Assembly: GCF_022267555.1 (NCBI RefSeq)
Contig: NZ_CP073586.1
Coordinates: 1,178,001 to 1,242,000, forward strand
Direction of reading: 5' to 3'
From: Proteiniphilum propionicum
GTDB taxonomy: Bacteria; Bacteroidota; Bacteroidia; Bacteroidales; Dysgonomonadaceae
Length of the DNA: 64,000 nt
The notes beneath the pieces were generated by a model. It saw only the letters and a program-made list of their open reading frames with translations. It was not told the origin of the DNA and searched no databases. The translations under genes were made by a program, and so were the position numbers. Positions 18,351-26,758 of this stretch are shown here, piece by piece; positions within the stretch are counted from its first letter, which is position 1, and each line of letters begins with the position of its first letter.

Positions 18351-18665
18351 TTAGTTAGGCTGTGTTACGTCAACTGAAGAAGCGTAAACCGATCCTTTTT
18401 CAAATTTTATTTTCACTCCATCGGCAACTTCTATCAGAAACCAGGTATCACCAACCTCTTTTATTCTTCCGTGAATGCCACCTGATGTAACAACTTTATC
18501 ACCCACCTTCATCGCTTCGCGGCTTTTCTGCAGTTCTTTCTGTTTTTTCTGCTGGGGGCGGATCATGAAGAAGTAAAATACTGCAATAATTGCAACCATC
18601 ATTAAGAGGGTGCTGCCCATACCGGTTACTCCTCCTCCTTGTGTCGCTTGTAATAAAATATTCAT
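18351..18665 (-). CDS. yajC: Preprotein translocase subunit YajC
   Basis: A 104-residue single-pass membrane protein, accessory to SecDF-YajC-YidC. One hydrophobic helix (about residues 17-36, ending in IAVFYFFMIRPQQKK) carries the conserved RPQQKKQKE motif. It is followed by the small beta domain GDKVVTSGGIHGRIKEV. It follows nusB by 26 nt. Confidence 0.97.
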   Translation of the reverse strand: MNILLQATQGGGVTGMGSTLLMMVAIIAVFYFFMIRPQQKKQKELQKSREAMKVGDKVVTSGGIHGRIKEVGDTWFLIEVADGVKIKFEKGSVYASSVDVTQPN

Positions 18666-18691
18666 ACGATATTGATATTTATAGTTTATAA

Positions 18692-19618
18692 TTAATTTTT
18701 AAAGATAAGATTTTCTTTTTTCATTTCCTGTACAATGGCGTCCAATATTCCGTTGATGAATGTTCCGCTTTTGGGTGTACTGTATGACTTGGCTATCTCG
18801 ATATACTCGTTTAACGAAACACTGGTTGGAATTGATTCAAATGTGGATATTTCTGAGAGAGCTACCTGCATGATAACAAGATCCATGAATGCAATACGTT
18901 CAAAGTCCCATTTATCGGTATGTTTCTCTATCAGATTCCGGTATTTTTTTTCGTTCAAAATAGTATTATGCAGCAGCTTAAGTGCAAACTCCCTGTCTTC
19001 TTCATCTTTAAACATTGGTAATAATGGCTGTTGGGCACCTTTCTCTTCAGAAAATTTCCTGATAGTTTTCATCACGAAGGATTGCACAATCTCCACATCA
19101 TCGTTCCAGTAGATGCATTCGTCCTCCAGAATGTCATCCAACTCCTCGTTCTGGTAAAGAAACTTTTTGAAGGCTTTCCGCCAGAATTCCCGATCTTCAT
19201 CATATGTGGGAGAGACTATTTCAGTATACTCTCTATATGCCTCGGAAGAGACGATGGTGTCAAGTAGATTTTTGATAAATCCTTCGTTACCATCCCATAA
19301 CATAGGGCGTTCTGTAAGATATTTGTTAAACTGCCTGTTTTCCCGCAACTGAAGAATAAACTTATTATCTATAAGGTGAGTGTTGGGATTAAGATCTTCT
19401 TCTGTGGGAAGGAATTTATTACGTTTAGTATCCACACGGTCTTGGTACAAATTTGTAAGCTCCACCATAAGAAGAAGCATATAATAGTAAAGATCGTATG
19501 ATTTTTGCAAGCCGAACATGAGCTCTTTTTCGGCGTTACGCAAATCCTTATTCGTATTCTGGTACCATGAATAGACAATCTGGACAATCCTGATACGAAT
19601 TAAATTTCTGTTTATCAT
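18692..19618 (-). CDS. nusB: Transcription antitermination protein NusB (long Bacteroidetes form)
   Basis: A 308-residue protein whose C-terminal half is the NusB RNA-binding helical domain (DKWDFERIAFMDLVIMQVALSEIS, SVSLNEYIEIAKSYSTPKSGTFINGILDAI). The long N-terminal extension is usual in Bacteroidetes, where NusB is roughly twice the E. coli length. NusB with NusE/S10 binds boxA in rRNA transcripts. It is the first gene of the operon, with a promoter 28 nt upstream. Confidence 0.95.
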   Translation of the reverse strand: MINRNLIRIRIVQIVYSWYQNTNKDLRNAEKELMFGLQKSYDLYYYMLLLMVELTNLYQDRVDTKRNKFLPTEEDLNPNTHLIDNKFILQLRENRQFNKYLTERPMLWDGNEGFIKNLLDTIVSSEAYREYTEIVSPTYDEDREFWRKAFKKFLYQNEELDDILEDECIYWNDDVEIVQSFVMKTIRKFSEEKGAQQPLLPMFKDEEDREFALKLLHNTILNEKKYRNLIEKHTDKWDFERIAFMDLVIMQVALSEISTFESIPTSVSLNEYIEIAKSYSTPKSGTFINGILDAIVQEMKKENLIFKN

Positions 19619-19645
19619 CGCTTAAATGAACTTATTTTGCAACTG

Positions 19646-19678
19646 CAAAAGTAGTTATTTTTTCGGTATTATAAACAA
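19646..19678 (-). promoter_or_regulatory. Promoter of the nusB-yajC-ybbR-coaE operon
   Basis: Minus strand: -33 TTG (19678-19676), 22-nt spacer, -7 TACTTTTG (19653-19646). The leader would be about 20 nt. Confidence 0.6.
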
Positions 19679-19884
19679 TACTTCGGTATTTTTTTAAAAA
19701 TAGCTCTTATATTTCGCTGGATATCAATAGATTATGGCACTTTTTGGGGATTTGGCATAAATCGTTGACTGTCAGTATTATAAATGAATTTTTAACGGAG
19801 CATTAATAAATACATTCGGGAGAAAAGTGGGTGTAAATGTTGAGAACATAGTGGTTAATGATGCTATGTTTAAAACAATTTATG
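19679..19884. other. Intergenic stretch with no recognised gene
   Basis: This AT-rich divergent spacer lies between the nusB promoter and the hexosaminidase promoter. I see no ORF with coding character and no strong hairpin in it. Confidence 0.6.
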
Positions 19885-19892
19885 TAAATTTG
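19885..19892 (+). promoter_or_regulatory. -7 promoter box for the GH20 gene
   Basis: TAAATTTG, a perfect -7 box 75 nt before the ATG at 19968. No -33 TTTG is seen at 19-23 nt, so the element may be weak or activator-dependent. Confidence 0.4.
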
Positions 19893-19967
19893 TAAAGGCA
19901 AGTGCCACAAAAAATCCAGCACTAATTGTAGCATAAGCGGAAGTTGAATTAAATAAATAATTTATCT

Positions 19968-21875
19968 ATGAAAAAGAGTATCTTTACATTTCTACTTATC
20001 AGTTTGCTAGCAATGGCAGCCACAGCACAACAGCCAGAGCGGAAAATCTCCATTATTCCCGAGCCTGAGTCCATAGTTGAGAAGAGCGGGTATTATGTAC
20101 TACCCGATGAAGTTGTAGTTGCATGCCCTTCTGGTAATGAGGGGGCGTTTGTTACAGGATTGCTTAAGGAGAAACTGTCACTTGCCCCCGGTAAAAAAGT
20201 TGTGGTGAAGAGAAATTCATCCAGCGCAAATATTGAACTCATATTAAACAGAAAGGCAGATGAGAAAATAGGTGATGAAGGTTACACGTTAAATGTAACA
20301 CAACAGAAAATTTCTATTAGAGCCAACAAGCCTGCCGGGCTGCTATATGGTGTTCAGACTTTTTTTCAGCTGTTACCACCACAGATAGAGAGCAACAAAA
20401 GAGAAGAAAATGTTACATGGCAGGTCCCTTTTGTTGAAATTACAGACTACCCGTTAGTGGAATGGCGGGGGATGATGCTTGACGTGTCGCGCCACTTTTT
20501 CACGGTTAGTGAGGTAAAGCGGTTTATTGACAATATGGTGAAGTATAAATATAATATTTTTCACTGGCATTTGACAGATGACGAAGGATGGCGAATTGAA
20601 ATTAAAAGCTTGCCCAGGCTTACGGAAGTGGGTGCATGGCGTACGGAACAGATAGGGTGGTTCGGAAGTTTCTCCCAGCCTCGTCCCAATGCTCCCAGAA
20701 ATTATGGCGGTTATTATACGCAGGAAGAGATTAGAGATGTGATAAATTATGCCATTGAGCGAAATATTCAGGTGATGCCGGAAATTGATGTCCCGGGACA
20801 CAGTTCAGCGGTGCTGGCTGCTTATCCTGAGCTTTCATGTTTCCCTGAGAGCGGCGATCATTTTGTGCGTACCGGTGCTCCTTTCCTCGACTGGAATACG
20901 GGAGGGCGCCCAGCAGCTATTTATGAGAATACCCTTTGTCCAGCCAATGAGAAAGTATATGAATTTATGGAGAAAGTGATCAGTGAAGTTGCTGAGCTTT
21001 TTCCTTTTCCATATATCCATACAGGTGGAGATGAGGCACCTTATACCTTCTGGGAAAAGAGCTCTGAAGTGAAAGAGCTGATGAAGCGTGAAGGTTTAAA
21101 GGATATGGCTTCAGTACAATCATATTTTGGTAAGAGGGTAGAGAAAATTATTCTATCCAAAGGCAAGAAGATGATGGGCTGGGATGAGATTCTTGAGGGA
21201 GGGATAACTCCCACAACTGGATTGATGAGCTGGAGGGGAACTGATTATGGGATTGAGGCTTCCAAATCTGGGCATTACGTGGTAATGAGTCCTAGCAATT
21301 ATGTATATATAGACCTTATGCAGGGCGATCTTTCAACTGAACCCCGTGTGTATAATTCTTTGAGATTGAGTCAGACATACAAGTTTGATCCTGTACCGGA
21401 AGGAGCCAACGCCGACTATATTCTGGGCGGACAGGCTAACCTGTGGACTGAACAGATCTACAATATTCGCCAGGCAGAATATATGGCCTGGCCTCGCGGT
21501 TTTGCAGTGGCTGAGTCGCTATGGTCTCCAAAAGAGAAGAAAAACTGGGACCGCTTCGTTTCAAAGACGGAAGATCATTTCGTACGGTTAGATTATGCAC
21601 AAACAAAGTACTCGCCTGCCATGTATGACCCGGTTGTATCGGTAAAAAAAGATGGCGAAGAGTACTATGTTAAGCTTACCCCCGAGATTAAAGGACTTGA
21701 CATTTATACCAGTTTCGATTCCTCTTCACCTGACAATTTTTATCCGAAATATAGTGAAGCACTGAGAGTTCCTGAAGATGCCGATATCATGAGGATTATT
21801 ACATATAGGGATGACAAGCCAATAGGGCGGCTTATGAGCATTAAAATAGAAGATCTGAAAAAAAGAGCAAGATAA
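19968..21875 (+). CDS. Beta-N-acetylhexosaminidase, glycoside hydrolase family 20
   Basis: A 635-residue secreted enzyme that removes terminal beta-linked GlcNAc or GalNAc. It has a signal peptide (about 1-20, ending ATAQ) and an N-terminal GH20b alpha/beta domain (about 25-150). The catalytic TIM barrel begins at WRGMMLDVSRHFF and holds the catalytic Asp-Glu pair in HTGGDEAPYTFW, plus the substrate motifs DVPGHSSAV and FHWHLTDDEGWR. Family knowledge: GH20 uses substrate-assisted catalysis through the N-acetyl group. It is a lone gene, not next to a susCD pair. It would act on host glycans, chitin-type oligosaccharides or peptidoglycan fragments in the periplasm. Confidence 0.96.
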   Translation: MKKSIFTFLLISLLAMAATAQQPERKISIIPEPESIVEKSGYYVLPDEVVVACPSGNEGAFVTGLLKEKLSLAPGKKVVVKRNSSSANIELILNRKADEKIGDEGYTLNVTQQKISIRANKPAGLLYGVQTFFQLLPPQIESNKREENVTWQVPFVEITDYPLVEWRGMMLDVSRHFFTVSEVKRFIDNMVKYKYNIFHWHLTDDEGWRIEIKSLPRLTEVGAWRTEQIGWFGSFSQPRPNAPRNYGGYYTQEEIRDVINYAIERNIQVMPEIDVPGHSSAVLAAYPELSCFPESGDHFVRTGAPFLDWNTGGRPAAIYENTLCPANEKVYEFMEKVISEVAELFPFPYIHTGGDEAPYTFWEKSSEVKELMKREGLKDMASVQSYFGKRVEKIILSKGKKMMGWDEILEGGITPTTGLMSWRGTDYGIEASKSGHYVVMSPSNYVYIDLMQGDLSTEPRVYNSLRLSQTYKFDPVPEGANADYILGGQANLWTEQIYNIRQAEYMAWPRGFAVAESLWSPKEKKNWDRFVSKTEDHFVRLDYAQTKYSPAMYDPVVSVKKDGEEYYVKLTPEIKGLDIYTSFDSSSPDNFYPKYSEALRVPEDADIMRIITYRDDKPIGRLMSIKIEDLKKRAR

Positions 21876-21879
21876 AAAG

Positions 21880-21910
21880 TTGCGGAATAAAAAGAAAATC
21901 ACTACCTTTG
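21880..21910 (+). promoter_or_regulatory. Promoter of rplY
   Basis: -33 TTG (21880-21882), 20-nt spacer, -7 TACCTTTG (21903-21910), starting 4 nt after the GH20 stop. Transcription would begin near 21916, leaving a leader of about 230 nt. Confidence 0.7.
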
Positions 21911-21915
21911 CGCCG

Positions 21916-22145
21916 CTTTTTTAGGCCCACGTGTGATGGGAAATAAAGAAAGCAACTATTTCTTTAAGCTGAATGGGCAGGGGACAAATTCATTTGAACA
22001 TTGCATTGGCGGGAAATAGCCTGACTTTTGTGAACTATTTTCTTAAGCATTTTTGGCAAAAGACAAGTTTAATTGCGCTTTGCTGTTATTAGGAATAGTT
22101 TGAATAAGTTGAACTTTATTTTGAGTAACACAAACAATTTTTAAA
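21916..22145 (+). promoter_or_regulatory. Long 5' leader of rplY
   Basis: About 230 nt of leader separate the promoter from the bL25 start. It has no ORF of note. Long leaders before ribosomal-protein genes often hold feedback elements, but I cannot draw a convincing conserved structure here. Confidence 0.3.
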
Positions 22146-22724
22146 ATGAAAAGATTTGAATTAAAAGGCGAGATCAGGGATGATTTCGGGAAAAAGGCAG
22201 CAAGGGCATACCGCAGTGAAGGGCTTATACCTTGCGTTGTTTACGGTGGACATGGTCAGGAAAACGTAAATTTTGTAGTGAAAAGCGGAGATGTGCGTAA
22301 CTTGATTTATACACCTGAGGTTTTTCTGGTAAATCTTGATCTTGGGGATAATAAATTATTGGCCGTTCTGAAAGAAGTTCAGTTTCATCCTGTAAAAGAT
22401 ACTATTCTTCATATCGATTTCCTGCATGTGTTCGATGATGTGCCGATAGTGATTGAATTACCCGTGCGCTTGACAGGCTTGGCTGCCGGAGTGAAAGCCG
22501 GAGGTAAGTTGTCTCTTGATATGCGTAAACTGAAAGTTAAAGCTCTGCATACCAAGTTGCCCGAAGAGCTGTTGGTAAACGTGGATGAATTGGAGTTGGG
22601 CAAATCTATTCAGGTTGGACAGCTTAGCTTCGAGGACCTTGAGGTATTGAATGCCAAGAATGCAGTTGTGTGTCGCGTCCAGCTGACCCGTGCTGCCAGA
22701 GGTGCTGCTGCAAAAGCTGAATAA
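22146..22724 (+). CDS. rplY: 50S ribosomal protein L25/general stress protein Ctc
   Basis: A 192-residue bL25 of the long Ctc type. The N-terminal 5S rRNA-binding barrel covers about residues 1-90 (FELKGEIRDDFGKKAARAYRSEGLIPCVVYGG, with HPVKDTILHIDFLHV). A C-terminal beta domain follows (about 95-180) and the protein ends in an Ala/Lys-rich tail. It binds 5S rRNA in the large subunit. rplY-pth is a conserved pair; pth starts 136 nt downstream. Confidence 0.96.
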   Translation: MKRFELKGEIRDDFGKKAARAYRSEGLIPCVVYGGHGQENVNFVVKSGDVRNLIYTPEVFLVNLDLGDNKLLAVLKEVQFHPVKDTILHIDFLHVFDDVPIVIELPVRLTGLAAGVKAGGKLSLDMRKLKVKALHTKLPEELLVNVDELELGKSIQVGQLSFEDLEVLNAKNAVVCRVQLTRAARGAAAKAE

Positions 22725-22860
22725 CAGCGGTAAGCTAAGGCGGATACTACTTGGTTTACACTAAAATGATAAAATGAAACGAGCATGAAAATCATTATCG
22801 TTCAAGTATATGATTAAAGCGAGTTTCATACGATACATTTGAAAAAATAGTTTTAATCGT

Positions 22861-23421
22861 ATGAAATATTTGATAGCGGGATTGGGAAATATCGGGCCCG
22901 ATTATGAGCAAACCCGCCACAATATTGGGTTTATGGTGTTGGACGCTTTTGCAAAGGCGTCCAATGCTGTTTTTGAAGATAGGCGGTATGGTTTTGTAGC
23001 TGAGATGCGGCTCAAAAACAGATCGTTAATCCTTCTTAAACCCTCTACCTTTATGAACCTGAGCGGCAACGCCGTTAGATACTGGCTGCAGAAGGAGAAG
23101 ATTGAAAACAGCCATCTTCTAGTTGTGGTTGATGATCTGGCTCTGCCTTTTGGCACACTTCGACTGAAAGCTAAAGGGAGTGATGCAGGCCACAACGGGC
23201 TAAGACATATTCAAGGCCTTATTGGGCAGAATTATCCGCGTCTCAGGTTTGGCATAGGTAGCGATTTTCATCGTGGCGGACAGGTCGACTTTGTGCTTGA
23301 CGAATTCACAACAGAGGAGAAGCTGCAACTGCCAGAACGAATTGAAACCGCCGTGGACATTATACGCAGTTTTTGCCTGGCGGGTATAGATATAACTATG
23401 AATGATTATAACAACAGATAG
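22861..23421 (+). CDS. pth: Peptidyl-tRNA hydrolase
   Basis: A 186-residue Pth that frees tRNA from prematurely released peptidyl-tRNA. The N-terminus [22 protein letters not shown] contains the catalytic histidine of the TRHN motif. The conserved [20 protein letters not shown] and [12 protein letters not shown] motifs are all present and the length is normal. A possible -7 box TACATTTG at 22834-22841 suggests some independent transcription besides read-through from rplY. Confidence 0.97.
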   Translation: MKYLIAGLGNIGPDYEQTRHNIGFMVLDAFAKASNAVFEDRRYGFVAEMRLKNRSLILLKPSTFMNLSGNAVRYWLQKEKIENSHLLVVVDDLALPFGTLRLKAKGSDAGHNGLRHIQGLIGQNYPRLRFGIGSDFHRGGQVDFVLDEFTTEEKLQLPERIETAVDIIRSFCLAGIDITMNDYNNR

Positions 23422-23547
23422 GGCGTGAATGACATATTGAGTGGCAGTAGTATTTATGCTGACATTCAATGAATAATGAATAATAATTTTTTATTACGAA
23501 GATTTTTTAGGTGCAAACTTATCAATAAAATTTAGAGTTTCACTTTC

Positions 23548-23952
23548 ATGGATGAAGTACGGATAGATAAATGGTTGTGGGCAGTACGAATTTTTAAAAC
23601 ACGTACAATTGCCACCGATGCCTGCAAGAAGGGGAGAGTGATGATTGACAACATTACGGTAAAGCCTTCCAGAACTATTCGTGCGGGCGAGGTTGTGCAG
23701 GTGCGAAAATCCCCGATCACCTTTTCATTTAAGGTACTCGCTACTGCGGACAAACGTATGGGTGCGAAGATGGTGCCTCAGTTTATGGAAAATGTTACTT
23801 CGCCCGAAGAATACGAAATACTTGAGATGAACAAGATCAGCGGTTTTGTCGACAGGCAGCGAGGTACGGGCCGCCCTACTAAAAAAGAGCGTCGTGATCT
23901 GGAACAGTTTACCGGGTCTTTCAGTATGGACGACTTCGACTGGGATGAGTGA
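23548..23952 (+). CDS. S4 domain RNA-binding protein (Hsp15-like)
   Basis: A 134-residue protein with an N-terminal S4 domain (about 1-65: VRIDKWLWAVRIFKTRTIATDACKKGRV). A basic linker and an acidic C-terminus (DDFDWDE) follow. E. coli Hsp15 (HslR) binds 50S subunits carrying stalled nascent chains; this is the closest described relative and the role is inferred. It follows pth on the same strand and ends 11 nt from the convergent comB. Confidence 0.9.
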   Translation: MDEVRIDKWLWAVRIFKTRTIATDACKKGRVMIDNITVKPSRTIRAGEVVQVRKSPITFSFKVLATADKRMGAKMVPQFMENVTSPEEYEILEMNKISGFVDRQRGTGRPTKKERRDLEQFTGSFSMDDFDWDE

Positions 23953-23963
23953 GGACATTGCCC

Positions 23964-24680
23964 TCATGACAACGCTTTCAATCTTTTTGTATAGCTGTCG
24001 TAATAAGGTACAATTTTAACAGTGTCAGGTCTTAGGCAGTAATCAGCATCACCTTCGGCGCCGTTGGCTTTAAGTCGTCGGTAATGATCACTTTCTTTAA
24101 GATATGCCAGCGGGTCTTGTTTTGCCTGTTTCCACAATTCAAGGGCTATCCTCAACGAATCTGAGCCGATAAGCATTTTCGATATACCTGATATTTTTTC
24201 AGCAAAGGCACCACCGAAAAGCATATCTTCAATATTTACCCTGTTGTTCCATCCAGCACAGATAATCACAACCCTCTCAGATTTCTCTGCGCATTTCTCA
24301 GCTAATGCTCCTATATTGGAAAAGGTGCCTACATATAGTTTCTTGCTTTCACTCCCCATCTCAATGGCTCTTGTACCATTTGTTGTGGTAAACACAATTT
24401 CCTTTCCTGCAACTTTTTCACGTATGTAGTCGAACGGAGAATTGCCAAAATCGGCAAAATCACATTTGCGTGTATCTCTTTCAGCACCTACAAGAAATTC
24501 TTCCGATTTGTATCGCTTAGCCTCCTCTATATCAGCTACGGGGATTATCGCGGTTGCACCATTGTGTAGTATTGCGCACATTGTGGCAGAAGCCCTGAAG
24601 ACATCCACCACTACAACGGTGTCATTTCCTCTTTTGTAAAATGGATAGAGGGCGGGGGATGGACAGAGATCAACTATCAT
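23964..24680 (-). CDS. comB: 2-phosphosulfolactate phosphatase family protein
   Basis: A 238-residue protein with the ComB signature VVVVDVFRASATM near the N-terminus, followed by GAERDTRKCDFADFGNSP, TTNGTRAIE and IICAGWNNRVNIEDMLFGGA. ComB hydrolyses 2-phosphosulfolactate to sulfolactate in coenzyme M synthesis of methanogens. Bacterial homologues are common but their physiological substrate is unclear. No comA, comC or sulfolactate genes lie nearby. A -7 box (24691-24698) sits 10 nt upstream of the start. Confidence 0.9.
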   Translation of the reverse strand: MIVDLCPSPALYPFYKRGNDTVVVVDVFRASATMCAILHNGATAIIPVADIEEAKRYKSEEFLVGAERDTRKCDFADFGNSPFDYIREKVAGKEIVFTTTNGTRAIEMGSESKKLYVGTFSNIGALAEKCAEKSERVVIICAGWNNRVNIEDMLFGGAFAEKISGISKMLIGSDSLRIALELWKQAKQDPLAYLKESDHYRRLKANGAEGDADYCLRPDTVKIVPYYDSYTKRLKALS

Positions 24681-24690
24681 CTTTTTTCTG

Positions 24691-24698
24691 CAAAGATA
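24691..24698 (-). promoter_or_regulatory. -7 promoter box for comB
   Basis: TATCTTTG on the minus strand, 10 nt before the comB ATG; no good -33 at the expected spacing. Confidence 0.45.
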
Positions 24699-24809
24699 GC
24701 AATAACAAACATTTCTATCCCCTCAATATGGAACATAATCCCGGATTATTTCGGACAGGATCCCTGTTATCTTCTTTGTTGAAGGCAATATATGCAAAAA
24801 ATATATCTA

Positions 24810-25058
24810 CTATTGTCGCATCATTTTACCCTCTTTTTCATATTCCTTGCGAATCCTTTTCAACAGGTCATCTGCCGAAATAGTGGCTGATTTATTATCC
24901 ACTGTTTTTAGGCCGGCATACTGAATTACGTTTACAATATTTGCTCCTGTCAAATGATATTTGCGTGCGATCTCTTCCAGGTCTATCTTCGTTTTGTTTT
25001 CTGCTACATGTGGAAAATAGTTTCTCCAGAGCTGTAAGCGTTCCGAAGTTAGCGACAA
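24810..25058 (-). pseudogene. C-terminal remnant of an AAA+ ATPase
   Basis: An 82-codon frame resembling only the very C-terminal lid of an AAA+ ATPase: SERLQLWRNYFPHVAE, then DLEEIARKYHLTGANIVNVIQYAGL and a final ISADDLLKRIRKEYEKEG. In intact members this follows the Walker A, Walker B and arginine-finger regions, all missing here. The frame opens right after an in-frame TGA (25061-25059) with only TTG as a possible start and has no promoter. The upstream 130 nt on this strand show no ATPase core in any frame I read. I take it as a truncated relic, though a small expressed protein cannot be excluded. Confidence 0.7.
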
Positions 25059-25145
25059 TCAAAAAATAGAGATTGAGGTGAACGGGACTTTTCTTGTGCT
25101 GGAATATTTAATAAAACGTATATCCGAACATTAACTCAAAATATT

Positions 25146-25153
25146 TATCTTTG
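25146..25153 (+). promoter_or_regulatory. -7 promoter box for kdsA-maf
   Basis: TATCTTTG 107 nt before the kdsA ATG; no clear -33. Confidence 0.45.
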
Positions 25154-25259
25154 TATCGGGTAAAAGGTTATGTTGAAAAATTTCAGCTAAAAGCAATATG
25201 CATGAGTTGTAAAACCACTTAAGGTTAAAGTTTTGGTTAATAATGTTAAAAATAAAACA

Positions 25260-26054
25260 ATGGATTTTTCCTATTTAGAATCAGGGAATTTTTTTCTGCT
25301 TGCCGGGCCTTGCGTCATTGAATCTGAAGATATGGCATTGAGGATAGCGGAAAAAATTAAAGTGATCACCGAAAAATTAGGCATTCCATATGTCTTTAAA
25401 GGTTCATATCGCAAAGCGAACCGTTCGAGAGTTGACTCCTTTACAGGGATAGGTGATGAAAAAGCGTTGAAAATATTGGGCAAGGTGCGCGACACTTTCG
25501 GCATTCCGGTTGTTACTGATATCCATGAGAGCTCTGAAGCCGAGATGGCTGCGGGCTACGTTGATATGCTGCAGATACCGGCTTTCCTTTGTCGCCAGAC
25601 CGAACTGCTTGTTGCCGCAGCAAAGACGGGGAAGGTGGTTAACATTAAAAAGGGCCAGTTCCTTTCACCCGATGCAATGCGGTTTGCTGCGCAGAAGGTG
25701 AGTGACTGCGGTAACCAAAAGGTGATACTCACGGAGCGGGGCACCACTTTCGGATATGGAGATCTGGTGGTCGATTTTCGTGGAATACCCACTATGAAAG
25801 AGTTTGGTTTTCCCGTTGTGATGGATGTGACACACAGCCTGCAACAGCCTAACCAGGTATCGGGTGTGACGGGCGGGCAGCCTCAGTTGATAGAAACCAT
25901 TGCAAAAGCGGCAATAGCAGTGGGTGCCGACGGTTTATTTATTGAAACGCATCCTGATCCTGAAAATGCCGGGTCGGATGGAGCAAATATGCTTCCGCTA
26001 AACCTTCTGGAAGATCTTCTGGTAAAATTAACCAGGATTCGCGGCGTATTATGA
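25260..26054 (+). CDS. kdsA: 3-deoxy-8-phosphooctulonate synthase
   Basis: A 264-residue cytoplasmic enzyme condensing arabinose 5-phosphate with phosphoenolpyruvate to Kdo-8-phosphate, for the LPS inner core. Signature stretches are FLLAGPCVIES, FKGSYRKANRSR, TDIHESSEAEMA and DVTHSLQQPNQVSG. ATG 25260 (MDFSYL) fits the family; the longer frame opens with a TTG at 25233 that gives nine unusual extra residues. It overlaps maf by 4 nt (ATGA), so the two are translationally coupled. Confidence 0.96.
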   Translation: MDFSYLESGNFFLLAGPCVIESEDMALRIAEKIKVITEKLGIPYVFKGSYRKANRSRVDSFTGIGDEKALKILGKVRDTFGIPVVTDIHESSEAEMAAGYVDMLQIPAFLCRQTELLVAAAKTGKVVNIKKGQFLSPDAMRFAAQKVSDCGNQKVILTERGTTFGYGDLVVDFRGIPTMKEFGFPVVMDVTHSLQQPNQVSGVTGGQPQLIETIAKAAIAVGADGLFIETHPDPENAGSDGANMLPLNLLEDLLVKLTRIRGVL

Positions 26055-26626
26055 AGTTGACCAGTTACAGAATTATTTTGGCTTCCAACTCACCGCGACG
26101 CAGGGAGTTGCTTTCCGGTATCGACGTTCAGTATGAACTTCGCTCATTACCCGGTATCGACGAAGCATACCCCGATACACTTCCCCATGAAGAGGTCGCA
26201 GAGTTCCTCGCACGGAGAAAAGCATCTGCTTGTCTTCCGGAGTTAAGAGATGATGAGCTGATTATCACAGCAGACACTGTTGTGTTGCTCAATGGCATGA
26301 TACTTGGGAAACCGGCTGATAAAGAAGATGCAAAACGTATGCTTCGCCTCCTTTCAGGAGAGACTCACCGAGTGGTAACAGGTGTCTGTCTCACCTCTGC
26401 TGTGAAACAGGTCGCTTTTTCCGATGTAGCACATGTAACATTCGGGGTGTTGAGCGACGAAGAGATTGATTATTATGTATCAGCTTACAATCCAATGGAT
26501 AAGGCAGGCGCATACGGTGTGCAGGAGTGGATAGGCTACATTGCTGTAGAGCGCATTCAGGGATCATATTTTAATGTAATGGGTTTACCGGTTTTTAAGG
26601 TTTACAGGGAGCTTAAGAACTTCTGA
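26051..26626 (+). CDS. maf: Maf family nucleoside triphosphate pyrophosphatase
   Basis: A 191-residue Maf/HAM1-fold protein. The N-terminal motif LASNSPRRRELLSGI, the acidic ITADTVV motif and GKPADKEDAKRMLRLLSGETHRVVTGV are characteristic. Family members hydrolyse non-canonical or modified (d)NTPs such as dTTP, UTP or m5UTP; this one is of the dTTP/UTP YhdE-like type by motif, which is an inference. It shares a transcript with kdsA through a 4-nt overlap. Confidence 0.93.
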   Translation: MKLTSYRIILASNSPRRRELLSGIDVQYELRSLPGIDEAYPDTLPHEEVAEFLARRKASACLPELRDDELIITADTVVLLNGMILGKPADKEDAKRMLRLLSGETHRVVTGVCLTSAVKQVAFSDVAHVTFGVLSDEEIDYYVSAYNPMDKAGAYGVQEWIGYIAVERIQGSYFNVMGLPVFKVYRELKNF

Positions 26627-26682
26627 AAGGATGCTCGGCGATAGAAAGTATAAAGTAGAAACAAATATATAGATTAATCATC

Positions 26683-26690
26683 TATCTTTG
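26683..26690 (+). promoter_or_regulatory. -7 promoter box for the aspartate kinase gene
   Basis: TATCTTTG 69 nt before the ATG at 26759; no clear -33. Confidence 0.45.
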
Positions 26691-26758
26691 TTTGCTGAAG
26701 CAGTTCACAATCGGGACTTATAATTTATAATCCGTATTAATAAATATCCATTTTTCAT

